Source: Chthoniobacteraceae bacterium (lineage in GTDB: Bacteria; Verrucomicrobiota; Verrucomicrobiia; Chthoniobacterales; Chthoniobacteraceae). Taken from it: a stretch of 64,000 bases of DNA. Shown piece by piece: positions 43,139 through 52,397 of this stretch; the first letter of the stretch is position 1; every line of letters begins with the position of its first letter. The notes beneath the pieces were generated by a model. That model made no database searches and was not told the DNA's origin. It was given only the letters and a program-made list of their open reading frames with translations. A program made the translations under genes and the position numbers. Location of the stretch: the NCBI GenBank assembly GCA_028293625.1, contig JAQGOL010000009.1, positions 1-64,000 on the forward strand, given 5' to 3'.

Positions 43139-44263
43139 ATGACACTTTCCGAGATGGCACGATACCGGTTGGCCAATCAGCAAATGGTGACGGGTCGTTG
43201 CAGTAAACCGGCCGAAATCGTCGGATTCCTTGGGGCGATGCAAGCCCAGGATTACACCGGAGCACTTTGGTCGATTGGGCTTCGGTTAAAGAACGGGACT
43301 GAGGCAGGGATCAAGAAAGCGATCAGTGAACGGACCATCGTTCGCACATGGCCGATGCGGGGCACACTGCATTTCGTAGCGGCGGCGGATGTCCATTGGA
43401 TGCTCAAGCTACTCACCCCGAGAATCATCGCAGGGAGTGCGCGCCGGAGTCGGGAGCTCGAACTCGACGGGGCGATATTGGCCCGATGCAGGAACCTTTT
43501 TGTCAGGGCGCTGGAAGGTGGCCGGCAACTCGCGCGCGATGAAATGTATGCCCTGCTGGATGGAGCTAAGATATCGACCGCGCAACAGCGTGGTTACCAT
43601 ATCCTATGGCGGCTCGCCCAGGAACGCGTGATCTGCTTTGGTTCTCATAGTGCGAAGCAGCCAACATTCACGCTGCTTGATGAATGGGTGCCCGAAGGCC
43701 GCCCCAGGGAGCCCGAAGAAGCGTTGGCGGAGCTTGCCCTGCGCTATTTCACCAGTCACGGTCCGGCCACTATTCACGATTTTGCATGGTGGTCAGGCCA
43801 GAAAATCTCCGATGCGCGAGCCGGTCTGGAGTTGGTTTCCGCACAACTGGCCTCGGCGACCATTGACGGCGTGGTTTACTGGATGCCTGCAAATTTGGCG
43901 CCGTTGAGTGAAATGTTAACCACACATCATCTCCTGCCTGGGTTTGATGAATATCTCATTTCTTATAAGGATCGTCGCGCTTCCCTACACCCCTTTCATA
44001 GCGGCAAGGTCAACCCCGGAAGTAACGGCGTGTTCATGCCTACCACCGTTAAGAACGGGTGGGTGACGGGAACATGGAAACGCGTCCTGAAAAAGGAGCG
44101 GGTAATCATCACCACCTCCCACTTCGATCAGGCAGATAGGAGCGATGCAAAAGAGTTTGCTGGGAGCGCGGAAAATTACGGCACGTTTATCGGACTGCCG
44201 GTTGAGCTGAGGATAGCTGACAATTACGCCGCCGCCGTACTGACAGATGGACAGCCTATTTAG
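43139..44263 (+). CDS. AlkZ/YcaQ-type winged-helix DNA glycosylase-like protein
   Basis: 374 residues of the HTH_42 winged-helix family. The N-terminal FLGAMQAQDYTGALWSIGLR carries Q35-A36-Q37, matching the Q-x-Q catalytic motif described for AlkZ rather than Q-x-D of YcaQ. Then TIVRTWPMRGTLHFVAAADV, LRYFTSHGPATIHDFAWWSG and the C-terminal HHLLPGFDEYLISYKDR are typical. AlkZ-type enzymes excise alkylated or crosslinked bases; many relatives are uncharacterised, so exact activity is open. No self-resistance or toxin-biosynthesis gene is nearby. Cytoplasmic. Confidence 0.8.
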   Translation: MTLSEMARYRLANQQMVTGRCSKPAEIVGFLGAMQAQDYTGALWSIGLRLKNGTEAGIKKAISERTIVRTWPMRGTLHFVAAADVHWMLKLLTPRIIAGSARRSRELELDGAILARCRNLFVRALEGGRQLARDEMYALLDGAKISTAQQRGYHILWRLAQERVICFGSHSAKQPTFTLLDEWVPEGRPREPEEALAELALRYFTSHGPATIHDFAWWSGQKISDARAGLELVSAQLASATIDGVVYWMPANLAPLSEMLTTHHLLPGFDEYLISYKDRRASLHPFHSGKVNPGSNGVFMPTTVKNGWVTGTWKRVLKKERVIITTSHFDQADRSDAKEFAGSAENYGTFIGLPVELRIADNYAAAVLTDGQPI

Positions 44264-44379
44264 ATGAGAAACAAATCGTGCGGATATTTTGCCGATCAAC
44301 CTCCAGGGGAGGGATTATGTCCCAGCGCTAAAATGGGCCGCCTTGACCAAGAGGGTGCTCGTCCGAAGGCCGGGATTGA

Positions 44380-44613
44380 TCAGGCGCGGTCTCTCAACTC
44401 CGTCTTTCCGTCCGCACGCGCGCAATGGACACAACAGAAAACCTGTCCATCTTCTTCAACCCCGTGGCCGATCACGCGGCAGCCGCAGCATCGGCAGGAA
44501 GGCGCCAGCGCGTGGATTGCACATTCAAAACTATCGAAGGTGTGGCTTTTCCCGCCGACAATTACTTCGAAGGCTTTATCGTATTCGTTTCCGCAGACTT
44601 CACATTTAGCCAT
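44380..44613 (-). CDS. ten-cysteine mini-protein (metal-binding, metallothionein-like)
   Basis: 77 residues from ATG 44613 (MAKCEVCGNEYDK). Cysteines at 4, 7, 31, 40, 42, 43, 45, 60, 61 and 64 in CxxC and CCxxC clusters (CRCCGCRVIGHG, FCCVHCARADG) indicate zinc or other metal binding. The frame is open to 44685 but those codons overlap the upstream gene. It starts 22 bases after the coiled-coil secreted gene and is probably cotranscribed with it. Role: metal buffering or a small zinc structural protein; not determinable. Confidence 0.75.
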   Translation of the reverse strand: MAKCEVCGNEYDKAFEVIVGGKSHTFDSFECAIHALAPSCRCCGCRVIGHGVEEDGQVFCCVHCARADGKTELRDRA

Positions 44614-44635
44614 ATTGTTTTGTTTAAGAGGTTTG

Positions 44636-45136
44636 TCAGGGAAGTCTGGTGAAATCCTTAAGCTCATTTTGTGCAAGATCGACATAGGCGTCGAGCCGTT
44701 CCAGGATCAGATCGACGCGCTTGCGCAACCCTTCACGGCCTTTGCGCAGTTCCTCCTGCGGCAGTGCTACAAGCTGTTCCGCAGCGTATTTATGATGCTG
44801 CTCAAGCGACTCAATGCGCGTCAGGAAATAGGTGCGATCCTTGATCCCGGCGCTCTGCGAACGCAGGTTTGAAATCTCCGCTCCAAGAGTGTTGAGCTTT
44901 TGTTCCGCTCCACGCCGGTAAGTGTCGGGGTCGTCGCTAAGATAAGCTTTCGTCTTGCCCCAGGCCTCGCGCGAAGTTCGTGCAACGGCGTCAGCCGCCT
45001 GCTTGGTAGTCTCCTTTGTTGCTTCAATGGTATCCACGGCTTTCTCTTTCGCGCGCTCGACAGCTGTCTGCTGAGCTCCCGAAGAGAGGGAAAGAGCCGC
45101 GAGTGCGAGGAGAGTGCAAGGGAGTGATGCATTCAT
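44636..45136 (-). CDS. small secreted Ala/Lys-rich helical protein
   Basis: 166 residues from ATG 45136, beginning a signal peptide (MNASLPCTLLALAALSLSSG, then AQQ). The mature part is charged alpha-helix (VERAKEKAVDTIEATKETTK; LGAEISNLRSQSAGI), probably a coiled coil in the periplasm, resembling YtxH- or CsbD-like stress helices in composition only. No enzyme motif. Lies between a Tat-exported dehydrogenase (114 bases upstream) and the ten-cysteine gene, all on the minus strand. Confidence 0.65.
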   Translation of the reverse strand: MNASLPCTLLALAALSLSSGAQQTAVERAKEKAVDTIEATKETTKQAADAVARTSREAWGKTKAYLSDDPDTYRRGAEQKLNTLGAEISNLRSQSAGIKDRTYFLTRIESLEQHHKYAAEQLVALPQEELRKGREGLRKRVDLILERLDAYVDLAQNELKDFTRLP

Positions 45137-45250
45137 TGTAAATATAGAATCGCCAGTCGCGGGTGCCAGGTCGTGCGGCATCGGCGAGTTCCCTCCCAGG
45201 CAGTGGAATAATATCGTGAGCAGGCGGCAGAATTTGCTTCGGACTGGCAC

Positions 45251-46585
45251 TCAAAGGAGGCCGAAATCCCAGCCTTTACGGTATTGGCGTTTGATATATT
45301 GCGCGGCTTCAGGCGTGCCAGGGCATTCGAGCTTGGTTGCGTCCCAAACGATCTTCCTGCCGGTGCGATACGCCACGTTGCCGAGATGATTGGCTTCAGT
45401 AAGGCCGCCGCTATACTCGAAGTTGCAGGTCGTCCCGGCGCCGGTTTTGCAGGCGTGAAGCCATTCGGCATGGTGCCCGATGCTTTCGGGAATGCTTTGG
45501 GCGGGGTGGGTGAAATCTTTGAATTGATCCTCGGGCAGCAGGAGATGTTTGCTGTAATCGGAAAGAATCATTCCTTTGTCGCCGATAAAAAGGCAGCCGT
45601 CGCCCCATTGAGGGATTCTCTTTTCCGTCCAGATGGCCGGTTTGGCTTCGCCTTGGTGCCAGACAAGCTTGCAAGCGGGCATCTCGCCGCGCGGGCCGTA
45701 TTCATAGGTAGCGGACATGCTGGCCGGGGCGAGTTCCGGATGAGCCGAACCGTCGGCGCTGGCTTCAATGGTCTTTGGCGCGTCAAGTTTAAGCGCCCAG
45801 AAAGGGAGATCGTTCCAGTGCGAACCGAGGTCACTCATGGTGCCATTGCCAAAGTCCCACCAGCGATACCATTTTGGACCGGGAATGTAGATTTCGTTAA
45901 AGGGGCGGTCGAGGGCGGGACCGAGGAAAAGGTCCCAGTTAAAGTCGGCAGGCGGCGTTTGCGCTTCCGCCGGGCGCCCCGTGGCAAACACGATGTCTTG
46001 ATTGCGTTTGGCCGCTTCCTGGCTTTGCAATCCCCATGCGCGGGATACCCACACATGGCATTCGCGTATGGGACCAATTGCGCCGGACTGAACGAGCTCG
46101 ACCACGCGGCGGTAGTTGGGCAGCGCGTGGATTTGGGTTCCCATTTGTGTCGCGACTTTGGCTTCACGGGCGGCTTCGCGAATGCGGCGGCATTCCCAGA
46201 CATTGTGGGTGAGCGGCTTCTCGCAGTAGACGTGCTTTTTCATCCGAAGTGCGGGGAGCGTGGCAAAGGCATGGGTATGCTCGGCGGTGCTCACAGCCAC
46301 GGCGTCCATCTCTTTGACGGCATCGTAGAGCTTGCGAAAGTCGGTGAATGTTTTCGCGGCTGGAAAGCGTTGCGCGGCGGCGGCCAGCGTGCGGGAATTG
46401 ACGTCGCAAAGGGCAACGATGTTTTCACCGGCACCGGCGATGGTATCGAGTTGCGTGCCGCCGCGGCCGCCACAACCGATAATCGCGACGTTGAGTTTGT
46501 TATTGAGCCCCTGCGCGCGCAAAAAAGCGGGCGCGGCGGAGGCTGCAATCACGGTCTGGAGGAAATGGCGGCGTGTATGAGTCAT
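45251..46585 (-). CDS. Tat-exported Gfo/Idh/MocA family oxidoreductase
   Basis: 444 residues. A twin-arginine signal ([16 protein letters not shown], then APAFLRA) begins the protein. The Rossmann domain has [39 protein letters not shown] followed by CEKPLTHN is the EKP hallmark; [16 protein letters not shown] fits the C-terminal domain. NAD(P)-dependent oxidation or reduction of a sugar or cyclitol in the periplasm is expected, with a tightly bound cofactor. Several such enzymes are usual in verrucomicrobial glycan degraders. Substrate unknown. Likely first gene of a three-gene minus-strand unit with the helical and cysteine-rich proteins. Confidence 0.9.
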   Translation of the reverse strand: MTHTRRHFLQTVIAASAAPAFLRAQGLNNKLNVAIIGCGGRGGTQLDTIAGAGENIVALCDVNSRTLAAAAQRFPAAKTFTDFRKLYDAVKEMDAVAVSTAEHTHAFATLPALRMKKHVYCEKPLTHNVWECRRIREAAREAKVATQMGTQIHALPNYRRVVELVQSGAIGPIRECHVWVSRAWGLQSQEAAKRNQDIVFATGRPAEAQTPPADFNWDLFLGPALDRPFNEIYIPGPKWYRWWDFGNGTMSDLGSHWNDLPFWALKLDAPKTIEASADGSAHPELAPASMSATYEYGPRGEMPACKLVWHQGEAKPAIWTEKRIPQWGDGCLFIGDKGMILSDYSKHLLLPEDQFKDFTHPAQSIPESIGHHAEWLHACKTGAGTTCNFEYSGGLTEANHLGNVAYRTGRKIVWDATKLECPGTPEAAQYIKRQYRKGWDFGLL

Positions 46586-46789
46586 ATGGGGCAGGTGACT
46601 ACGGAAACCGGCACAACCGTCTGTTTCTTAGCAACTGCCGTTCGGACATATCACGAATGCAATGGCCCGGTGCGAGTCCGGGTTACCGGTGCAAATCCAA
46701 GGGGACGGAGGATCAGGCAAGTCTTTCAGAGGTCTGTCTATTGTAACCTGGCACTGAATTGAGCGATGGTTTGGTCAATCAAAAGAGCT

Positions 46790-47557
46790 ATGAAAATCAC
46801 CAATAACATCATTCTCATTACAGGCGGCGGCTCGGGAATCGGCCGTGCCTTGGCGGAAGCGTTTCACGGCTTGGGCAATCAAGTCGTCATCTCGGGCCGG
46901 GGCCAAAAGGCGCTCGATGAAACCACTGCGGCGAATCCCGGCATGAAAGCGTTGAGTATCGATATGGCGGACTCGGCGAGCATCGCGAAATTTGCCGAGC
47001 GCCTGGAAGCAGAGTTCCCGGCCCTCAACGTGGTTATCAATAATGCGGGCATCATGCGGCCGGAAAATCTGCTTTCTGATGGTGTTGCCGACGCGGAGGC
47101 GACCATTACAACCAACCTGCTTGGCCCGATTCGCCTGACACATGCCCTGCTGCCATTGCTGCGAAAACAGCCGCGTGCCACGCTTATGACGGTTTCCTCC
47201 GGTCTTGCGTTCGTGCCGCTGGCCATGACGCCCACCTATTGCGCGACGAAAGCGGCCATTCACTCCTACACGCAGTCGCTCCGTTACCAGCTCAAGGCGA
47301 CAAGCGTGGAAGTGCTCGAATTAATTCCGCCCTATGTGCAAACCACGCTGATGGGCGAGGGGCAGGCGAACGACCCGCATGCCATGCCGCTCGCAGAGTT
47401 CATCACGGAGGTAATGAGCATTCTTCAAACCCAACCCGAGGCAACCGAGATCTGTGTGCAGCGAGTAGAGCCACTCCGCGATGCCGCAAGCGGCGGCCGG
47501 GAACAATACGAGCAAACGTTCCAATCCTTCAACGCAGCCATGGCGGCAAATCACTAA
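46790..47557 (+). CDS. short-chain dehydrogenase/reductase (DltE-like)
   Basis: 255 residues from ATG 46790 (MKITNNIILITGGGSGIGRA). NAD(P)-binding TGGGSGIG, the NNAGIM structural motif, the catalytic Ser in MTVSSGLAF and the Y-x-x-x-K pair in YCATKAAIHS are all present. This subfamily resembles DltE-type SDRs; the substrate is unknown. Soluble, cytoplasmic. A purine-rich AAAAGAG precedes the ATG. An upstream in-frame TTG/GTG-type extension to 46766 is less likely. Confidence 0.88.
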   Translation: MKITNNIILITGGGSGIGRALAEAFHGLGNQVVISGRGQKALDETTAANPGMKALSIDMADSASIAKFAERLEAEFPALNVVINNAGIMRPENLLSDGVADAEATITTNLLGPIRLTHALLPLLRKQPRATLMTVSSGLAFVPLAMTPTYCATKAAIHSYTQSLRYQLKATSVEVLELIPPYVQTTLMGEGQANDPHAMPLAEFITEVMSILQTQPEATEICVQRVEPLRDAASGGREQYEQTFQSFNAAMAANH

Positions 47558-47823
47558 ACCGGACGGCGGTTGGTCAGGAACTGGGCGTCTCGGCGGCGCA
47601 GGTGTGCCCGAACAACTCGAGCGGCTGGAAAAGGCACGCGGTTTGGCTGGGTTTTCCGTACGATTTTCTCGCGCTCGATCCTGTCCGCGCGATTACTTTT
47701 GGCGGCTTGCGCGATCGAATCAAAGCCTGATTCCCGGACGGCTCCGCCATTTAATTCTCACTGGTATCTGCCGATACGCCCGGCAGGGCAACAAACTGCG
47801 TATCTGGGGTCAAACCCATCGCC
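47558..47823. other. non-coding or decayed stretch after the SDR gene
   Basis: No frame here resembles a complete gene. One frame directly after the SDR stop reads TAVGQELGVSAAQV, which resembles a conserved helix of aldo/keto reductases, then loses similarity. It may be a decayed gene fragment or chance. No hairpin-plus-T terminator was seen. Confidence 0.3.
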
Positions 47824-48042
47824 ATGCCGGCATCTACCCCACTCCCCAATCGTCTTGGACCTTCTATCCAAACATCTCAGCTGCCGGCCATCACCGCGCC
47901 AACTGCGTCGATTCGAGACTTTGGCCAGGCAGACAACCAAATCGAGGTCGATCGCCGCGAGCTGCTTTGGTGGCGGATGACGCTGATTTTGGGAGCCGGA
48001 ATTACTTTTGGAGTCGCATACGCACTCCGGGTTCCGGTGTGA
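47824..48042 (+). CDS. possible small single-pass membrane protein
   Basis: 72 residues: a Thr/Pro-rich start, an acidic/basic stretch (QADNQIEVDRRELLWWRM), then one hydrophobic helix at the C-terminus (TLILGAGITFGVAYALRVPV). Codon third positions look like the neighbouring genes. No clear ribosome site and no recognised family. It could be real or a spurious frame in an otherwise gene-poor 540-bp gap. Confidence 0.4.
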   Translation: MPASTPLPNRLGPSIQTSQLPAITAPTASIRDFGQADNQIEVDRRELLWWRMTLILGAGITFGVAYALRVPV

Positions 48043-48097
48043 GCTTTTGGGTCGCAAGTCCCCATGCGAAGTGGTGTATATAGCCGGGTTTCGCTGC

Positions 48098-48994
48098 TTA
48101 CACCGGCATCCTGCCGCCTGTCGCCCCGTAGATTTCGCCGGTGACATAGCTCGCCAGCCGCGAAGCGAGGAACACATAGATCGGCGCCATTTCGGCCGGC
48201 TGTGCAGGGCGCTTAAAAAAGCTATCCTGGCCAAACTGTTTTACTTTCTCGGGCGGCATCGTGGAGGGAATCAGCGGCGTCCAGACCGGCCCGGGCGCCA
48301 CGCCATTAACCCGAACGCCTTTTTCGCCGGCCAGCTCAGCGAGTGTTCGCGTCATATTTGCGATGGCGGCTTTTGTAGCGGCATAATGCAGCAGTTGACC
48401 CGTTGGATCAAAGCCCTGGATGGATGTGGTGTTGATAATGGCTGCGCCCGGCTTCATATGGCGCAACGCCGCGCGGCTTAGGAAAAACGTGGCATAAACA
48501 TTGGTTTTAAAGGCGCGATCGAATTCTTCAGTGGAAATTTCCTCCACTTCGGAGTGCGTGGTTTGAAAGGCGGCGTTGTTAACGAGCACATCGATTTTCC
48601 CGAATTCGGTGAGGCATTGCGCGATGATCTTCTCGCAATGCTCTTCGCTGCAAATATCGCCCGGTATGAGCAGCGCCTTACATCCCGCTTCGATAACAAG
48701 CCGCCTCGTCTCCACCGCATCCTCTTCCTCTTCGTTAAGATAAGAGATCACCACGTCGGCTCCCTCGCGCGCAAAAGCAAGCGCCACGGCGCGGCCGATG
48801 CCGCTATCGGCCCCGGTGATCACGCTCGCATATCCTTTGAGGAGGCCATTACCCTGGTAGGAGTCCTCTCCGTGATCGGGCCTGGGTTCCATCTGACTGG
48901 TTAAACCCGGAGGCTCAATTTGCTTCTGCTTTTTAAAAGGCGGCTGCGCACCAGCGGAACGTGGATCAGAGGTGGTAGATAAGATGGTATCCAT
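48098..48994 (-). CDS. short-chain dehydrogenase/reductase (stress-type, YghA/GsiB-cluster-like)
   Basis: 298 residues from ATG 48994 (MDTILSTTSDPRSAG). A 45-residue charged leader with PPGLTSQMEPRPDHGEDSYQ is typical of the YghA/YhxC group of SDRs. Then VITGADSGIGRAVALAF, VLVNNAAFQT, INTTSIQGFDP and LHYAATKAAIANM supply the cofactor loop, N, S and Y-x-x-x-K. The C-terminal SYVTGEIYGATGGRMPV is also typical. Likely an NAD(P)-dependent alcohol or aldehyde oxidoreductase; relatives are often part of general stress loci. The frame is open to 49087 but without family similarity. Confidence 0.9.
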   Translation of the reverse strand: MDTILSTTSDPRSAGAQPPFKKQKQIEPPGLTSQMEPRPDHGEDSYQGNGLLKGYASVITGADSGIGRAVALAFAREGADVVISYLNEEEEDAVETRRLVIEAGCKALLIPGDICSEEHCEKIIAQCLTEFGKIDVLVNNAAFQTTHSEVEEISTEEFDRAFKTNVYATFFLSRAALRHMKPGAAIINTTSIQGFDPTGQLLHYAATKAAIANMTRTLAELAGEKGVRVNGVAPGPVWTPLIPSTMPPEKVKQFGQDSFFKRPAQPAEMAPIYVFLASRLASYVTGEIYGATGGRMPV

Positions 48995-49211
48995 AGGATT
49001 ACAAACATAATTTCGGGCTCCGCTTATGAGCGGCTGTATTGGACGTAAACCCACGTGCAATTGATTCCATGACTCAACGGCTGCCATTGCAAAAAGTCAC
49101 CCGGCCCGGAGTGTTTTAATGCCATCAGAAATCCCGATCATCCGATCGGATCTTGCGATTAGCCGGGAAGGGGGCCGTGGCGTTATGGTTCGGGAGTTAC
49201 CACCGCTCCTT

Positions 49212-50192
49212 ATGGAATTCTACCAGCTCCGTACCTTTCTCACCGTAGCAGAAGAGGCACACCTTACCCGCGCCGCGGAAAAGCTCTTCACCTCGCAACC
49301 GGCGGTAAGCGCCCATATTCGAGCCCTGGAGGAAGAGCTCGGAGTAAAGCTCTTCGAGCGCACAACCAAGGGAATGACGCTTACCTCAGCCGGGAACGCA
49401 TTGCAGGAGGAAGCGCGGCGGATTGTCGAGGCGACACGGCAGTTCAAGCAGCAGGCCGAGGCGTTGCGCACCATTGTCGCGGGCGAACTCGTATTCGGGC
49501 TTAACAATCAGCCGGATATCCTGCGCCTCGTCCCGATCCTTCACCGGCTTACTTCAGCACACCCGCATCTACGCTACGACATGGTCTCCGGCTCCTCGGG
49601 CGTGATCCTTCAAGGGATCGATGAAGGGAGCATTTCGATTGGGTTTTTTGAGGGCGCATGCACCAATGCCCGTATCGCCTACGACGTGCTCGGCCAGATC
49701 GATCTTTGCCTTCTCGCCCCCGCGGCCTGGAAGAAAGAGCTGCGCGTGCCGGACTGGAAAGCACTCGAGGAACGCCCATGGATCTTCGTTTCGCCGATGT
49801 GCTCCTACTACCGCATCATCGAGCACATCTGCCGTGAGCAAGGCCTGGAGATTCAACCGCGCTTCCGCGCAAATGAGTGCATGACCGCCGTGCAACTCGT
49901 TGCCGATGGGCTTGGCCTTACGATCTGCTCACGCGCGCAGATTGCTTTGTATCCTGAGCGCGAGAAGCTTTTCATCCTCCCTCACTTCCATGCCTCGGTG
50001 CCACTTTCGCTAGGCTATCTCAGCGCGCGGGCGGAGGACCCCGTCGTTCGCGCCGTGCGCGAAGCGGTGCGTGAAGTATGGAGCGATGCCTTCACCGAGC
50101 CCGCTGAGAATGTGACATTCTCGCTCGATCCCGTGCGGCGGCCTCGCGCGCGTCTTGATCGCCGGTCGCGTGGAAGGGAGACCCGATCATGA
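49212..50192 (+). CDS. LysR-family transcriptional regulator
   Basis: 326 residues from the ATG at 49212 (MEFYQLRTFLTVAEEAHLTR), the usual LysR start; an earlier ATG at 49119 would add 31 residues. The N-terminal winged helix is AAEKLFTSQPAVSAHIRALE followed by EELGVKLFERTTKGMTLTSA. A linker and a type 2 periplasmic-binding-like effector domain follow (about 90-295). The effector is unknown. The gene ends in a four-base ATGA overlap with a DUF2917 gene, so the pair is translationally coupled. Divergent from the SDR gene at 48994, a common LysR arrangement, so that SDR is a plausible target. Confidence 0.92.
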   Translation: MEFYQLRTFLTVAEEAHLTRAAEKLFTSQPAVSAHIRALEEELGVKLFERTTKGMTLTSAGNALQEEARRIVEATRQFKQQAEALRTIVAGELVFGLNNQPDILRLVPILHRLTSAHPHLRYDMVSGSSGVILQGIDEGSISIGFFEGACTNARIAYDVLGQIDLCLLAPAAWKKELRVPDWKALEERPWIFVSPMCSYYRIIEHICREQGLEIQPRFRANECMTAVQLVADGLGLTICSRAQIALYPEREKLFILPHFHASVPLSLGYLSARAEDPVVRAVREAVREVWSDAFTEPAENVTFSLDPVRRPRARLDRRSRGRETRS

Positions 50193-50482
50193 ACACACGG
50201 ACTGTGCTCCCCATCCGGCATAAGCGATCACCGATGCAGTTGGCAAAAGCTACGGGAGGCAATGGCGAGTTGTTGATCGAGCGCGGCGTCATCCGTTCCT
50301 TCCACCTCGGGACAAGTGAGACCTTTCAGGTGGCAATTCTTTCCGGCGCAAGCTGGATCACGCTTGAAGGCGATAAGGAAGACCACGTCCTCTTCGCGGG
50401 CAGCCGCCGGACGTTTATCGGTCCCGGCCAGCTTGTGGTGGAAGCGCTGCACGCGGGCACGTGCCTGCGCCTTGAGCGCTGA
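50189..50482 (+). CDS. DUF2917-like small protein coupled to the LysR gene
   Basis: 97 residues. ATG at 50189 overlaps the LysR stop (ATGA). The core ASWITLEGDKEDHVLFAGSR and LVVEALHAGTCLRLER match the DUF2917 pattern (W-x-T-x-x-G-D-x-x-D-x-x-L-x-x-G), a small cupin-like beta-barrel. In many genomes DUF2917 proteins sit beside LysR regulators, and here they are fused at the translation level. Function unknown; a regulator partner is inference. Confidence 0.8.
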   Translation: MNTRTVLPIRHKRSPMQLAKATGGNGELLIERGVIRSFHLGTSETFQVAILSGASWITLEGDKEDHVLFAGSRRTFIGPGQLVVEALHAGTCLRLER

Positions 50483-50564
50483 TTTTCGGCTTGTAAATCG
50501 TCACGGAAATGAGGCGTTATTTGATAAACGTCTCCGCCGTTTCCGTTTTGGCCGTACAACGTTT

Positions 50565-51308
50565 TTATAGATCTTTTGTTGGGGCGTTCTTCTTGCGATC
50601 CGCCTCGGATTTCTCAAAAAGCAACGAATCTTGATAAATTAAGACGGCATGATTTTTCGAGCGGTTTGCCAGGCAATAAAGGGCCTCGCTTTTTGTCCTG
50701 CCGACCGTTTCGAAGAGCCATACCGCGCTTAGCGAATCGCGCTTAAATGTGACAGGACGTCCATATTTATTTAGGAAACCCTGGGCAAGTTGCCTCCACG
50801 AATCGTCAAGGGTGTTTTTCGGCGTAATGACGATCGTGCATGAGCAAAACTTATCTTCGAAGAACTCCATTTCGGCCTCGTCCACGGACTCGTCTGCGAA
50901 TGTTCCTCCGCCGAAGCGAATGGATGTCGGCGTCGATTCCTTCTCGTTGATCGTCGTTCCTTCGCGCATGGTGATAATCGCCCGCGCCTGCTGAATCGAC
51001 ATTCCCCACTCCACATTCAGGCAGCCTGCCAATACGAAGGGGGCGGCCACCACCTGTCCGTTTTCTTTGTTAATCTCAGCAGCCGCACGGCGCGCGATTT
51101 TCAGCGGCCATTGTGGATCTTTGAATTGCTTTGGATTCGAAGCCCGCTCTCTTTCGTAAATACTGATAAACCGTTGGTTTAGCGGTGAATCCTTTTTACC
51201 CAGCTCGGGATAGAGCCGCAACGCCTCAGCTTCAGCCTGCTTCAAAGTCGTTTGACCGGAACAGATTATCGGGATCAATGCAGCGGCCAGGATTAGTAAT
51301 CGGATCAT
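50565..51308 (-). CDS. secreted protein of unknown function
   Basis: 247 residues with a signal peptide (MIRLLILAAALIPIICSG, then Q). The mature protein has a charged helical first part (AEALRLYPELGKKDSPLNQR) and a later part with GCLNVEWGMSIQQARAIITM, then EFFEDKFCSCTIVITP and FLNKYGRPVTFKRDS. The W-G-M-S-x-x-x-A stretch and N-K-Y-G-x-P motif resemble small periplasmic proteins that sense or bind something; no family name is certain. It stands alone between two plus-strand genes. Confidence 0.6.
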   Translation of the reverse strand: MIRLLILAAALIPIICSGQTTLKQAEAEALRLYPELGKKDSPLNQRFISIYERERASNPKQFKDPQWPLKIARRAAAEINKENGQVVAAPFVLAGCLNVEWGMSIQQARAIITMREGTTINEKESTPTSIRFGGGTFADESVDEAEMEFFEDKFCSCTIVITPKNTLDDSWRQLAQGFLNKYGRPVTFKRDSLSAVWLFETVGRTKSEALYCLANRSKNHAVLIYQDSLLFEKSEADRKKNAPTKDL

Positions 51309-51416
51309 GTGTTCGACGGGGGTGGCGCATTGTATACGACGACGACCAAAATACCAGTTTCTAACCCTTGAAGACGACGCGGTGTACGACTTTTCTCACG
51401 CCGGCAACTGATACGC

Positions 51417-52133
51417 ATGGCTGACTCCTATTGTTCGAACCACCACTCGTCTCAACGTTTTCCCATGCCAAAACCTGTAAATGAAGAAATGAGACGGCTC
51501 AATCGAGGGGTTCTTGCCGCGTCTGAGCGAGGGCAATGCGACATTGCTCAATCACTGCACGGAACACTTTGTCAGACACTTGGCGGCGTGTCGTTGATGG
51601 TAAAGGTGCTTGCAGCGGAACTTCACGCCGACAATCCCGTGAAGGCGGCCCAGTTGGAAGAGCTCGGTGAAGTGATCGACCGTGCGCTAGAGGAAGCAAG
51701 ACATCTCTTCACTCAGCTTCAGCCGGTTATGCCGGGAGAGGATGGTTTGATGACGGCACTGGCCCGCCTGGCCAGCGAGACTTCAATACAAACGCCGTGT
51801 GATTTTGAATGTGAAAATGCCGTCCTGATCAACAACCCCGAGGCCGCGCTTGCCCTCTATCGGGTCGCCGCGGAAGCCGTGAAAAACGCGGTGGATCACG
51901 CCAACGCGAGGCGGATCAAAATTTCCCTGGTTGATCCGGATGGAGTCATCGCGCTGAAAGTGAGCGATGATGGGCGTGGTTTCGTGCCACAAACAGCCTC
52001 GGGAGCGGTCCATGGCAGCGAATTAATGCGATTGCGCGCGCAGACCGCAGGAGGAGCGCTCACAAGTGAGTCTGAATTAGGACACGGCACGACCGTGACA
52101 TTTACGCTGCCAAAAAACGAAGCGCAGGCCTGA
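51417..52133 (+). CDS. NarX/DesK-type histidine kinase without input domain
   Basis: 238 residues. HisKA_3-type dimerisation helix with phospho-acceptor H48 in CDIAQSLHGTLCQTLGG. HATPase_c follows: N-box AAEAVKNAVDHANARRIKIS, G1 VSDDGRGFVP, G2 SELMRLRAQTAGGALTSES, then GHGTTVTFTLP. No membrane helices, so it is cytosolic and senses directly or through a partner. The next plus-strand gene is a NarL-type response regulator, its likely partner. ATG 51417 is the longest start; one at 51465 is possible. Confidence 0.9.
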   Translation: MADSYCSNHHSSQRFPMPKPVNEEMRRLNRGVLAASERGQCDIAQSLHGTLCQTLGGVSLMVKVLAAELHADNPVKAAQLEELGEVIDRALEEARHLFTQLQPVMPGEDGLMTALARLASETSIQTPCDFECENAVLINNPEAALALYRVAAEAVKNAVDHANARRIKISLVDPDGVIALKVSDDGRGFVPQTASGAVHGSELMRLRAQTAGGALTSESELGHGTTVTFTLPKNEAQA

Positions 52134-52397
52134 TAGAAGCAAGACGCAACGATACTGCTGTTCATTAGGATAGGGTTGCCGTTTTGTCAGCCGTCACGGC
52201 GATGGGAAGGTAGGTCAAATGCCGTGCGAGTTCGCCTGCCAAACAGCATCCTGTTCAAGAATTCCAAGGCATGCTTTCCAACGGCACGCCGCACGAATAT
52301 ATTCAGCGTTCGCGCTGAGTAAAAGCAGCCCGGTCGGCTTAAATCTCCCGATCGTAAGGTTTACGGATGGCGATTTACTCAGTGCGATGCTTCAATC
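52134..52397. other. 264-bp gap between the kinase and its response regulator
   Basis: No convincing gene. A 60-codon frame here ends in an ATGA overlap with the regulator start, but its composition (Cys/Arg/Ser-rich, no family) looks spurious. The regulator may have its own promoter in this stretch; I cannot place it. Confidence 0.35.

Noticed and set aside
46650-46720. tRNA or second cobalamin element (GGTGCGAGTCCGGG, GGTGCAAATCC)
   Set aside because: T-arm-like strings are present but no acceptor stem or anticodon arm can be folded, and no 3' AGTC...CTGCC box follows.
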